Assembly: GCA_964030785.1 (NCBI GenBank)
Contig: OZ034971.1
Location: 14,521,679-14,585,678, forward strand
DNA length: 64,000 nucleotides
DNA from: Siderastrea siderea
Taxonomy: Eukaryota > Cnidaria > Anthozoa > Scleractinia > Rhizangiidae
Reading direction: 5' to 3'
Position 1 is the first letter of the stretch. Every line of letters starts with the position of its first letter. The position numbers and the translations under genes are program-made. Under the pieces are notes generated by a model, which was not told where the DNA came from, did no database searches, and was given only the letters and a program-made list of their open reading frames with translations. Below are positions 10,906-21,551 of the stretch, in pieces.

Positions 10906-12250
10906 GTACCTTTTAAAGCCTTGACTTGTCCTTGTCGAGTGACTGGAAGCTACAAGAACGTCGATTGGCAAAAGTACCAAGTTTTCAGAACCAGCCGCTG
11001 ACCCGATAGTTGATGTACTGATCGAACAAGACCAAATCTCAAAATGTAACGTGAGAGGAAACCCAGGAGAAGCGATAGCAAGATTAGGACCTTTAGGATG
11101 GTCTTGTGTTGGCTACCCCGAAAGAAGAACGACTGCTACAAACCTGCGAACGAGTTTAGCTTGTACCTTTTTCTGCAGACCGCAGGTGTTTGACGAAATC
11201 AAACAGAAACTCTGGGCATCCAGCAGTCCAAGCCGGAAATGACTAGAGAAGAGAAGGTTGCGTTTGACAAGGTATGCCACTCTCTCGTCCATGATGGGGG
11301 GCGTTATCAAGTCGCCGTTCCTCGGAAGTCGGATAGTCCAGTCCTGCCGAATAATTACGAAATGGCCTGCAGTCGCCTTGGAAACGCAGAGAAGCGCCTG
11401 TTACGACAGTCTTCGGTGGAAGATGAATACAAGAAAGTCATCGCCTCATACGTTGAAAAGGGTTAAATTCGGAAGGTTAACGAGTCTGAGGGACAGTTGC
11501 ATGATGTCTGGTCAGGAGCCCATTACCCTGATATCTCCCCCATTTTCCAGTCTGTTGTTCTGAAAGACTGACAACAAAGACAAGAATCGCATTCGATGCC
11601 AGTGCCAAGATTTACAGAACGTCCCTGAATGACGAAATTTATCCAGGACCTAAACTTCAAAACAGTTTGTTTGACGTGTTCCTTCGATTCCGCCGTTTTC
11701 CTGTTGCTGTTGCTTGTGACGTAAGTAAGATGTACTTACAGATCCGCATCCCATCAGGAGATCGTCCAAAGTTCAGATTTCTTTGGAGGAATTTGGAAGT
11801 TGATCGAAAGCCTGATGTCTACGAATTTGAACGTGTGGTGTTCGGAGACGCGTCAACCCCGTTTCGCGCACAATACGTCTCGCAGGAGAACGCCAGAATT
11901 CATCAAGAATTCCCTTTAGCAGCTGATACAATGAGCAAGTCTACTTACACGGATGATTCGTTGGATTCTGTAAGAGACAACGAGGCAGCAATACAGCTGG
12001 TCCAAGAGCTCCAACAACTGTGGGCGAAAGCTGGAATGAAAGCTAGAAAGTGGCTTTGCAATTCTTCCGAAGTACTTGCAGCAATTCTAAAGGAGCCTCG
12101 AGCCTACGAGATCGATCTTAACGATAGCTTACCAGCAACAAAGACCCTTGGTGTCTTCTGGCGAGCGCAGCAGGACGTCTTAACCTTTCAAGTCAAGAAA
12201 CCAACAGAAGAAGATAAACTAATCAAGCGAATTATTTTTGTCTTGGCACG
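10906..12250 (+). pseudogene. BEL/Pao protease end and reverse transcriptase remnant
   Basis: Protease sequence resumes after the nested element. 11051-11242 carries 'IARLGPLGWSCVGYP', typical of the linker before BEL RT. 11239-11466 carries 'YQVAVPRK' and 'PVLPNNYEMA'. 11667-12250 is the RT palm with 'MYLQIRIPSGDRPKFRFLW', 'VVFGDASTPF' and the catalytic 'YTDDSLDS' (Y-x-D-D). Several stops and frameshifts fall between 11463 and 11660. Similarity ends abruptly near 12250 at the next nested block and resumes at about 15495. Confidence 0.85.
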
Positions 12251-12403
12251 GGGGAAGCGCACCACACTTGCTAATCGGGAGGCACTGCCAGATGTCGGGA
12301 TCTTTTCAGTTTTGTAACTTTATAACACTCAATCACAATATCAATCACTCTCTCAATCACTCTGTGTTTTACAATGTTTTTCCCTGTCTTATGGACGTCA
12401 GTC

Positions 12404-14413
12404 GAGTCTGGGTTTTTGTCGAGGGTCGAGGGTACCATGTCGAGGGTATTTAAAAAATAAAATAAGATAAAAATAAAAGAAAAGAAAAAATAATTAAAAA
12501 ATAATTTCATAAAATATGATTTCTAAAAAATAAAATTAAAAAAAACCAATTGAACACAACTAAAATTACGATAACTTTATGGTGATATCATTGACGTCAA
12601 TTATCGAAACATCTTCGGAAAACCATTCGGGAAAACAACTTTGGCGCGCAGCCTGTTTTGCAGTGAAACCAAAGGTTTATTTATATCTTATATCGACAAC
12701 CATGCCAATGGGGTCTCAGATTAACCAAAAAGCCTTTAACAGATTGGGGTAGATTTGTTACTTTTGATTTACCGACGGAATATGTCGACAAGTCACGCTG
12801 CTCAGTAGCTACAGAAAGTTCCATTTATTTCAATAGAACGTAAGCCAGTAGTGCTTTGACATACATATGCCGTAACACAACATGTGATTGGCGAGGCAAA
12901 TTGCGAAACAAATCTAGGGGAGTGGCGAGTTTTTAAAATAGAATACCTGGTCGCGATTTCCGGTGTGAGTCTGGGTTTTTGTTTAGGCCGACTGAAAGGA
13001 TATCATCCTTTGTGGACCATTTATTACAGCCAATTGCTCAGAAACAAACTTCGTATCTTAAAGATACGACTGATTTCATAAACTTTATAGAGAAAACTCA
13101 AGTGTCACATGAAACCATCTTAGTATCAATGGATGTAACAAGCTTGTATACAAACATTCCACAAGAAGAGGGTATCACAATAGTATGCCAAGCATACGAA
13201 AAATACACCCTCCCATTCCGTCACACTATCTTAAACAAATGCTCGGACTTATACTGAAAGAAAATTCGTTCCAGTTCAACGGAGAAAACTATCTCCAATG
13301 TCACGGAACGGCCATGGGAACGAAAATGGCGGTTGCTTTCGCCAATCTCTTCATGGCAGAAATCGAAACAAAAATGCTTAATCAAAGCAACATCAATTGA
13401 TCAAACCGAGAGTGTGGAAACGCTACATAGACGACGTTTTCTCCCTGTGGGACGCCAGTAAACAAGACATTGATCTATTCATAGAACAAGCTAACACATT
13501 TCATCCAACTATAAAGTTTACAGCTGAAATCTCAGAGAAAGAAATTACATTCTTAGACAAACCAAAATCTATCGTCGACGTCAAAACTCACTACAAGCCA
13601 ACCGAGACTTTTCAATATACACACTATTCCTCTTGTCACCCACCAGGTGTTAAGAGAGGCTTTATTAAAGGGGACGGCTATCAGACTTCTAAGAACAAAC
13701 TCCTCGGAAAAAATTTCCAGGAGGCCATGTGTAACTTCAAAACACGACTTGAAGCACGTGGTTATCCAAAAAGCCTAATTGAAAAAACCTTATCTGAGGT
13801 CTCCTTTGCCGAAAGGCAAACGGCACTTAAAATACAAACAAAAAAAACTAAATGCAAAATAATGCCTTTTGTGACAACATACCATCCAGGGGTTAAAAAT
13901 TTTTACAAATACTGATGCAACATTGGAGTCTCATCCAAAATCAGCCACTGCTGAAAACAATTTCAATTTACAAAACGCCTCCGATTATATCATACAAAAG
14001 AGGTAAATCGCTCAAAGACATACTCGTCAGAGCAAAACTTTAAAGGCTCGTGCGTCGCTAACGTAAAACCATATAGGGGAGTCTGTGTAGGCCTGTCAAT
14101 GCCTTTTTCATTTTCCGAAATTTTTCGAAGATTCCCGAAGATTTCCGACGTGTCCCGAAGACTTCCGAGGATGATCCGAAGATGTTTCGATCAAACATAG
14201 TATCAAACATAATTGACGTCAATAATATCACCATAAAGTTATCGTAATTTAGTTGTGTTCAATTGGTTTTTTTAATTTTACTTTTTAGAAATCATATTTT
14301 ATGAAATTATTTTTTAATTATTTTTCTTTTCTTTTATTTTTATCTTATTTCATTTTTTAAATACCCTCGACATGGTACCCTCGACCCTCGACCCTCGACA
14401 AAAACCCAGACTC
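12404..14413. mobile_element. Mutator-like long-TIR element carrying Penelope RT sequence
   Basis: Inverted repeats of at least 200 bp run 12404 to about 12600 and about 14215-14413, beginning GAGTCTGGGTTTTTGTCGAG on both strands. They contain repeated GTCGAGG units, a long A/T-rich section and 'ttgacgtcaat'. The ends are bordered by a perfect 9-bp direct repeat, ACGTCAGTC, at 12395-12403 and 14414-14422. Long TIRs plus a 9-bp TSD are the classical Mutator (MULE) signature. Instead of a transposase the interior holds a decayed Penelope-like reverse transcriptase. The MULE assignment rests on TSD length and TIR structure only. Confidence 0.75.
12970..14043 (+). pseudogene. Penelope-like reverse transcriptase remnant
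   Basis: Three overlapping frames follow one another. 12979-13257 has 'SMDVTSLYTNIPQEEGI' (RT motif A type). 13185-13400 has 'QCHGTAMGTKMAVAFANLFM' (motif B type). 13397-13915 has 'WKRYIDDVFSLW', the catalytic YIDD of motif C, then 'EITFLD'. A further frame carries 'ISYKRGKSLKDILVRAKL' to a TAA at 14041-14043, the usual C terminus of the Penelope RT. Frameshifts lie near 13235, 13393 and 13900. No GIY-YIG endonuclease is visible downstream, so either the capture is partial or the parent lacked it. Confidence 0.85.
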
Positions 14414-14422
14414 ACGTCAGTC

Positions 14423-14536
14423 CGGAAATTACTTGATCCGATTACATATTGTTTATATCAGCATTAATTTACAACTCTTGGTGAGAATTATGGTGCACAG
14501 AACCAATGGAAAACACAGTATGTGACCCAGCAAAAC
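14423..14536. other. short unassigned segment between nested elements
   Basis: About 110 bp between the 9-bp TSD of the Mutator-like element and the TTAA MITE. It does not match BEL pol, so an additional undefined insertion probably spans about 12250-15490. Confidence 0.4.
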
Positions 14537-15201
14537 TTAAAGACGTTCGCGCCAATTGTTTCTGCGCATCCTTACTGCGCACGCAATTCACTTCGTGATG
14601 TCATGCCACGTCATGCATTGAGCGCGCGCGCTGTTGAAGAAATGTGGAGATGTATAGCGCTAGTGGGCACTTTAATACCTATGCACGGGTTTAACTCTCT
14701 TAAATGTTCGGTGACCCCATATTTTCTTTTGATAGATCACTTTCTTTGCCGATTATCTACGTTTTGTGAAACATTAAAGAAAATCTGTATTGCAGAAGTT
14801 TGATTTTTTTCAACTTTTCTGCCCTCGCATCATCGAATTCTACTATTATTGAAGCTGCACGGTGTTCGTTAAAGTCGATCTTAGAGGTTGAATTTAACTA
14901 AAAGGATGACACCAGTTCAAATTATTTACTTAACAGACCCACTTAAGTAAAATTTGACTAAGAAAGTGGCTCTACAGCGAATCATTTTTAATATTTTTCA
15001 ACTAACAAGCACTGAGGCCATGTCGAGTTACGAGGGCCGATTTGTCAAAATTGGGGTAGTTTTTGACGCGCTTTATTTCGAAAACGAAGTCGGTGACCCC
15101 CAATTTTTTTCCAATTCTGACATAGGTAACTCATTATCTGACTGTAGCCAAAGTATGAAAAAAATCTGTATTGTAGAAGTTTTTCGCGCGAACGTCCTTA
15201 A
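14537..15201. mobile_element. TTAA-flanked MITE (family shared with 20394-21044)
   Basis: TTAA at 14537-14540 and 15198-15201 brackets inverted ends AGACGTTCGCGC / GCGCGAACGTCC. The interior includes 'cggtgacccc' motifs at about 14709 and 15089 that recur in the MITE at 20394-21044. TTAA targeting is used by piggyBac, Kolobok and Sola3 elements; which one mobilised this MITE cannot be told. No transposase. Confidence 0.75.
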
Positions 15202-15494
15202 GTAATAATTTAGCAAGCGTTAGTTAGCATTATTGGTTAACGAAGTAGCATAGTTAATTAGACGGCAGTAGAGGCAGATTTGGGGCCGTGAAAAACTCAA
15301 TGAAGGGTAAAATTATAACGCGAATTAGCACTGATCTAATAACGTTGTTAGTTAAAAGATAAGGGGAAAGAGAAGGCGACTAAAATAACAGGTAAAAGCA
15401 GGTGGGAAAGTTTCCCGCGCAAATTGAACTTCAGGTGCTTTCCATTGATTCTGTTTTTAAAAGAGAAAAAACCTATAATTGTTCCATCACATTT

Positions 15495-16297
15495 TGCGCA
15501 AAGTGGCTGGAGTGTTCAATCCACTGGCCAGGGTCTCGCGAGTCCGTTTACTATATGCGCAAAGATCCTCTTGCAAGGCATGTGGACAAAGGGTCCAAAT
15601 TGGGACGAGCCCATTGATCGTGAACTTTCAATTCGAGCAAGATATTGGTACCGTTCTCTGAGTTAATGAACTTACAGGAGATCAATGTCCCTAGATGCCT
15701 TCAAGAATCTACGCTAGAAAAGTCGGTTTCGGTTCAAACATTTGTTGACGCCTCGAATGAAGCATATGGAGGAGTGAATTATCTTAGAAGTGAGTACGCT
15801 TCAGGTTGCTATGGCGCTCGTATCATCGCTTCCAAAACAAGAGTTGGTCCTCTAACCCCGATGAGCACTCCTAGGTTAGAACTTATGGCGGCCATTTTAG
15901 GTCTCCATTTAACGCTATCGATCCTTACTGCCCTCAATATTCCGATTGCTCAAGCTCGATTCTGGTCCGACAGTATGAATGTCGTGTATTGGATCCGTGG
16001 CAAAGGCAAGCGGTACCGCCCATTCGTTGCAAACAGGATCGGAGAGATTCAAAGGCAATCTAATCCAGAGCAATGGCATTATGTTGAATCTAAAGAGAAT
16101 CCCGCTGATTTATGTTCTCGTGGTCTCGGAGCTACCCGTCTGAGTGAAAGCACACTTTGGTGGAGAGGCCCTGATTTTCACGAGTCCGAGTGGCCGAAGC
16201 TCAAAATTGCAGAAGGGTCGAAAGTGAAAACCGAGTCTAAGACGAAATTCGTCTCAGGGCCATCGGTGAACCTCGTAGTACGACTCGTGTCTTTGTA
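15495..16297 (+). pseudogene. BEL/Pao RT thumb and RNase H remnant
   Basis: BEL sequence resumes with 'LASPFTICAKILLQGMWTKG' (15520-15600) and then a long frame (15645-16297) with RNase H features: 'FVDASNEAYGGVNYL', 'TPRLELMAAILG' and 'ARFWSDSMNVVYWI', containing conserved D, E and D residues, followed by 'ESKENPADLCSRG'. The 1-base shift between the two blocks and the stop at 16296 show decay. RNase H removes the RNA strand during reverse transcription. Confidence 0.9.
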
Positions 16298-16429
16298 GAT
16301 TGCAAGTGGAGACTCTTCGAATTGGACCTTTCGAATTGGTCCAGTTGGTTGAAACTTACAAGAGTTGTAGCGTGGGTCCTAAGGTTCGTTGACAACTGCA
16401 GATCTCATCGTCAAGAAAACCGTAAAGGA

Positions 16430-17254
16430 CCTCTTTCTCCCGAGGGGCTGCAAAATGCTGAAACTCGAATTATCTGAGATGCTCAGCAAGAAGAATTCTC
16501 CGAAGAGTACCGCGCGCTCCACTGAGAAAACAAGCCTGTTCCAAAGAAGAGCTGTTTGATAAAGCCAACGCCAAAGATTGATGAAGATGGCCTGATCCGC
16601 TGCGACGGACCCTGCAGTTTGCGGAGTTTTGTCCTTACGATATGCGATCATTATGCAAGATCGTGGAAAACGGGGAGAAAAACGCTGGCTGTGCCTGTTC
16701 ACCTGTTTAGCATGCAGAGCGGTGCATTTGGAGATACTGATAGTTTTCTCAAGTGTTTCGCCAGAATGACAAGTCGTCGTGGTTATCTTCAAGAAATTGT
16801 TAGTGACCGAGGAACAAATTTCGTTGGAGCGGACCGAGGACTTCGGGAACTAGTGAGTGGAATGGATACAAACACGATCCAAGACCAGACCGCAAGCAAA
16901 GGAGTGAAATGGTGTTTTCATCCATCTTTGGCGCCCCACTTTGGAGGTGTTCATGAAGCCATGATAAAAGCCGCCAAGAAAGCCATTCGTGCGATCCTTA
17001 GTAACGCGGACATCAATGATGAAGAATTAATGACGACGTTTATAGGAGTCGAAGCTCTACTAAATTCTCGCCCTCTTACGAATCAGTCCGCTGACTCTAA
17101 AGATGCCACCACTCCATTGACACCTAACCATTTCCTCCACGGACAAGCAGGAGGCTTATCTGCACCAGAATCCGTTGATGAAATTGTTTTCAACCCGAAG
17201 AAAAGGTGGAGAAGAGTTCAAGAACTGATTTTCATTGTTGGAAGAGATGGTTAA
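16430..17254 (+). pseudogene. BEL/Pao integrase remnant
   Basis: The frame 16556-17254 contains the integrase core: 'EIVSDRGTNFVGA' (second catalytic D), 'HFGGVHEAMIKAAKKAI' (catalytic E) and 'ALLNSRPLT'. The N-terminal zinc-binding region and first catalytic Asp are obscured by frameshifts around 16450-16720. Confidence 0.85.
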
Positions 17255-17520
17255 AGGAGTGGCTTCCATTGTTGAACGCCCGTCAGAAATGGAACGAAAC
17301 CCGGCCGGATCTCAAAATTGGAGACGTTGTCCTCGCCATCTCACCCGAAAGTCCCAGAGCTCATTGGTCCCTTTGCAAGAGTACTGGAAGTATTCCCAGG
17401 CCAGGCTGGACATGTTCGAGTGGTGAAGCTTCAAGCAGGCAAGGAGACCATCGTAAGACCGATGTCGAAATGCGTTCCACCGGTCTCCGTTTAAGGATGA
17501 AAGTTTATTTAATATATTCA
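17206..17520 (+). pseudogene. BEL/Pao integrase C-terminal domain (DUF5641-like)
   Basis: Reads 'WLKEWLPLLNARQKWN' then 'DLKIGDVVLAISPESPRAHW', the usual DUF5641 region after BEL integrases. It is in a different frame from the core; the overlap is at 17206-17254. A second shift occurs near 17390. Confidence 0.75.
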
Positions 17521-17604
17521 CCAGAACAGTGACCGTGTTGAAAGTTTGTTTAATAAGTTCACCGGAACATTGACAGTGTTACACCCTGTCAAGAAGGGGG
17601 ACGA

Positions 17605-17803
17605 TGAATAAATGACTTTGCAATTAATATTTTTTCACAAAGTTTTTTGAACAATAGCTTTCAAGAACAATAGCAATAGCAGTTCTATTCAACTATCAAA
17701 TCTGCATAAGGTGATACAATTTTTTGGAGGTGTAAAGTGAAAAGTGTAAATGGTTCGAAGATGAGTCAGTAAATTCAAAGTGTTCAACCGTTAGTTTTGA
17801 GTA
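17605..17803 (+). repeat. 3' LTR of the BEL/Pao element
   Basis: Begins TGAATAAATGACTTTGCAAT, right after the polypurine-rich tract at 17591-17600, and aligns to 7691-7923. It lacks about 30 bases present in the 5' copy. The LTRs differ at roughly one base in eight by eye, which points to an old insertion. Confidence 0.75.
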
Positions 17804-18737
17804 TTTTTTTTTGGCATTTCGTCCGGCCAACCTCTGTATTAGGAGGCAACGTTCTTAAGGGCCTTTCACCGATATTATCTGCCAATTAAGAAGGGTCTTC
17901 TGATCTGTCCCATCAAGTGCCAACCGTCCAACAAGAGCTGATCATGATAACCCAGGGTGCCTTTGAAACTGAAAAGGTGCCTAATGTTTCACATCCTAGT
18001 CTTTCAACTTTCCGATTTTGTTTGTTTCTGCTAAAGCAAATGACATAAGCATAAAATTAAAGCGTTGGATAAGTTTTAAATTTCACGCTCTTGTTATTGA
18101 AATGTGCACTTTAAGTGAAAATTGAATGACTGAGACAAAAGTCAGCATATACCCATAGAGAAAGATAGAGGAAAGAAACACTTAATATTGCAAAGAGACA
18201 GAGAGAGGTAGTTAGCAAGACCTTGCCAAACTCGGCTATTCTACTAACTTTCTCATGATTGTTCTATCTCTAGTATTCTTTGAGTGCTAGTCGATAATAT
18301 ATAAAATTGAATGCAAATTTGGTAATTTTTCCCAGCTACAAGAAAGCCTATTGAAAATTAATGGTTGATTCTTTTGCGTTATAATTAGGTACAGCCAACA
18401 AGATGCAAAACGTGGCGTGACTATAAAACTAATTTGGTTGTTAAGGAGTACGTACGGAGAACTTCTATACTGCAGAGCAGTGTGGGTGTAAGACAATCCT
18501 GATAAGAAGTTTTATTTCTCATCGCCCTCTCTCGCGTTACTGAGTCACTTGAAAGTGGATCGGTCGATTGGGTAAAAAAAAAACCAAAAAAAAAACAAAA
18601 ACAAAAACAAAAAAAAAACAATAAAGCACGTAAATAATTCCAAGTACCTGAATGACATTTCATTCTTCATTCCGCAGTTCAAATATATGAATTTCATATA
18701 TTCATAACTTCACTATAGATTGTGTTTGTCATGTTAA
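17804..18737. other. intergenic, nothing recognised
   Basis: About 930 bp. Contains an A-rich low-complexity tract at 18572-18622. No gene or repeat was recognised. Confidence 0.5.
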
Positions 18738-19025
18738 TCTCCGAAAGCAACACAATACAACACTAAATGGGGTAGAGAAGTCTTCGAGGAATGGCAGCAG
18801 CGACGGCAAAATACATGTGCAATGTTAGAATTTGTTGGAGTGGCCGATCTGAAATGTGAAGGTGTTCAAGATCTGACCGTTTCACTAGAGCACATGTCGG
18901 CAAATAAGCTAAACTCTTGGTTGAGCAAGTTCGTATGTGAAGTGGCCAAGCAAAATGGTGAGCGTTATCCGCCCAATTCGCTTTATTTGTTAATTTGTGT
19001 TATTAACCGTCATTTGATACCGTGA
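18738..19025 (+). pseudogene. N-terminal fragment of a Crypton-type tyrosine recombinase
   Basis: An open stretch of 95 codons to a TGA at 19023-19025 reads 'WGREVFEEWQQRR', then 'MSANKLNSWLSKFVCEVAKQ' and 'GERYPPNSLYLLICVINRHL'. The pattern (N-terminal helical W-x-x-W segment, then 'L..WL..FV.E..+..G..YPP.SLY.....I.RHL') is the SAM-like N-terminal domain of Crypton-derived recombinases such as the KIAA1958/QRICH1/ZMYM group. The catalytic domain is absent, so this is a 3'-truncated relic or a single exon. Confidence 0.6.
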
Positions 19026-20393
19026 TTGATATGTCAAACTAGTGATTGATTAATAAACTTTGTACAAATTTACATGACTCGTCTTTATTAAAATTAAGCA
19101 TACTAATTAGGGGAGCTAGAGATCTTTATAAAAATGAATCCTATTGATAATTCTACTAATTCATAATTCATCAACCCCTGCCTTTCCCTGCTACCTTTTC
19201 AAACCCTCCCCGTGCTTTCAGACAGTTGATTTATATTGGGGTTTTTCAGAGGTAAACATGTGACTCAAATACTGCCTATTGATTGGTCATAATTCTTATG
19301 AATTATTAATGAATTTTACAAGGGATTTATATACACATTAAAAATGTCTATGTAAACTGAAAGCATGTTAAAACTTGGAAATATCCAGAGCAAGCAATGA
19401 ACAGGGAATCTCTATTTATATTGTTTATTATTATTCTTTTTTTTTGTTTTACTTTTTCAAAAATGGGTCGTTTTGGCAAATAATAGATTAGCCAGGACGC
19501 TAATTCTCTACTGAGCTGAAGCTGTGTAAAGTAGACTGGAAACACTGTGGAAACGGCGGTTGGAGGGCTACATATCCAGGAGCACCTAACGGCCCCTTTC
19601 GGGGAATATCTGTTCGGGGGGCCTTTAATTAAACCTGAGATTTTCGGATTTAATTGCAGTGAAAACTAGAGACTTCTTCTACGAAACGTCACGTCGGACT
19701 TTCGTAACAAGAGGACTTATTAGTTCCTATTGTTTTCTGAGGGACAAATATGTCATTTAGAGTAGCAAAAAGGGTCAGCTAGCATTTTCGGAGAGCCATC
19801 AGCAGCTCGGAAACTCGGCAGATAGGGTTCTGTTTCCTAAAATTTTGTGCGACCTAAATTTTCAGCTAAAAAATTCGAACAGATCAATCTGTATTAGCTT
19901 ACACAAATATGCCTTTAAAACAATCTAAGAAAGCAGAAAATGATATTTCAAGTATTTTGCGAAAATTTTCTCGTTGGGTGCCCCTGACATACCCTCTTTG
20001 TATATAAATTATTTGTGTCTTCGAATATTGGTCGGTGTATCACATGAAGCAATGGCGTGGGAAAATGCTGCACAGGCAGGGAATGGAAGAGCCTGCGTGC
20101 AGACGTCTCCTATTTCCTTCGTCTCCTCTTTCCTTTGCTTCGTGTGAAGCAAAGGAAAGAGGAGACGTCTGCTAGGAATGGAACTGAATCGGTGGGCTGA
20201 CAGAGTTTTCGCATACCCACTAAGGGATAGTCAACAGAAATGGGACGAATTTTAACGACCTACATAAACCACAGGGGCCTTCATGAACTACGCAAACTGT
20301 CACGGACCGTTTGTAGTATCAAAATTATAAGGGAATGTATGGGAAAACCGAAACTTTTCTAACAACGTGAAATATTGCAAGGAATATTTACAT
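19026..20393. other. intergenic with one perfect hairpin
   Basis: About 1.4 kb with no convincing gene. The only structure noted is the 21-bp perfect hairpin at 20121-20166. Confidence 0.5.
20121..20166. repeat. perfect 21-bp hairpin, 4-nt loop
   Basis: GTCTCCTCTTTCCTTTGCTTC at 20121 would be 21 bases, so by position: arm 20121-20141 and its exact complement 20146-20166, with loop GTGT (20142-20145). The left flank carries another 'gacgtctcc' at 20102, and the right arm runs into GACGTCT. Confidence 0.9.
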
Positions 20394-21044
20394 TTAAGGT
20401 AATTCCATCGAAAAAGAAGTTGTAATGAGAATCTGTTGAAACTTTGCACAGTTATTGATTACACCTAGTACATTGAAAAAACTAAAATAAAAAGAGGGGG
20501 TCACCGTGTCTGATTTCACGCTACAGGGATTTAGAATATAGGTACCTTGCTAGCTATCGACAACAATATCAAAAACCTATCCTTGTACCAGAGAAACCCA
20601 CTACTTTAACAAAGTTATTACTAGCAATGAAGTATAAGCAATATTCTTGTGATAGCAAAACATTGTTACAGTAAAACGCCTTAAAGTTACCGTAAAGATG
20701 AAAGTAATGAATTAATAGGCAAATTGAGCGTCTGTACGCTTCCAGTGGAACATCTTAAATCAGACTGTAATAGTGAATTAATCGGAATATTTTAAAATTG
20801 AATAATAAAAAATTCTTCAAATTTGGATATATCATGCAGAGTCGTATTTTCGGCAAATAAATGGAATAAAAAAGTGGGGTCACCGAGTTCGTTTTGGAGA
20901 AAACGGTAATTCATTTCTCTGTACAGCTGAGTTTTCATAGAAATCTACCAGGTTCCGAACGTGCGCGCGCTCGTGCGCACGCTAATCACGCAAAAAATGA
21001 TGCGCAGAAAGAATGCGCAATGCAATTGAATGGAATCACCTTAA
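20394..21044. mobile_element. TTAA-flanked MITE
   Basis: TTAA at 20394-20397 and 21041-21044 flanks ends GGTAATTCCAT / ATGGAATCACC. The interior contains 'gggggtcaccg' (about 20497) and 'ggggtcaccga' (about 20877), shared in inverted order with the MITE at 14537-15201, and a GC-rich 'gtgcgcgcgctcgtgcgcac' near 20961. No ORF. Confidence 0.7.
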
Positions 21045-21318
21045 GTTCAAAATAAATGTAGTCTTGCTGCAATCGTTGTGTTTTGTTGTCATTGTCCCTC
21101 TTAACGGTGAATATTAGCAACTCCAGGGTTTTGCGATGCGGTCGACTGTACGACAGAAAACCTTGTTTTCCTCTTATGGTTTCTTATTACGTACAGTCGA
21201 CTACATTGCATAAACCTCCTTAAGGGGACTCTGCTAAGCACATGGAGTAATATTAAACTACAAAAACATTTTAAACTCATAAACCCAATGCAGACGACAT
21301 GAAGTTGCCATTACCACT

Positions 21319-21324
21319 TTTATT
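21319..21324 (-). terminator. candidate polyadenylation signal for the lectin gene
   Basis: AATAAA on the - strand about 230 bp after the lectin stop codon. Confidence 0.4.
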
Positions 21325-21551
21325 TTTTTATCTGACTCAGTGTTCACATCAACTAACAACGGAAGTTCGTTGATCATGTACAAAAGTGAGCAGATGCTGC
21401 ATTCTTGCTATTACATTATACCTTAAATTAATTAATCGGTAAACCAATCAGTTATAGTTTAACATAGCCACTTTACCTTTAACTTACTATAGTCCTATAT
21501 AAGCAAGCCCGCTTAGTTCACAACATTACGGTTAGGAATAAACTGGCCACC

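Larger units (their letters stand above)
7691..17803 (+). mobile_element. BEL/Pao LTR retrotransposon, decayed and multiply interrupted
   Basis: Two related LTRs (7691-7926 and 17605-17803) flank gag, protease, reverse transcriptase, RNase H and integrase remnants in the order typical of BEL/Pao, all on the + strand. A purine-rich tract (AAGAAGGGGG, 17591-17600) sits immediately before the 3' LTR, as expected for plus-strand priming. Coding regions carry many frameshifts and stops. The element is inflated by at least four nested insertions: a LINE 3' end, a G-rich TIR element, a Mutator-like TIR element carrying Penelope sequence, and a TTAA MITE. It is certainly inactive. Confidence 0.9.

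Noticed and set aside
12250..15490. One single large element covering the whole interruption of BEL pol
   Set aside because: The joints at about 12250 and 15490 show no inverted or direct terminal repeats that I could see; only the inner elements have defined ends.
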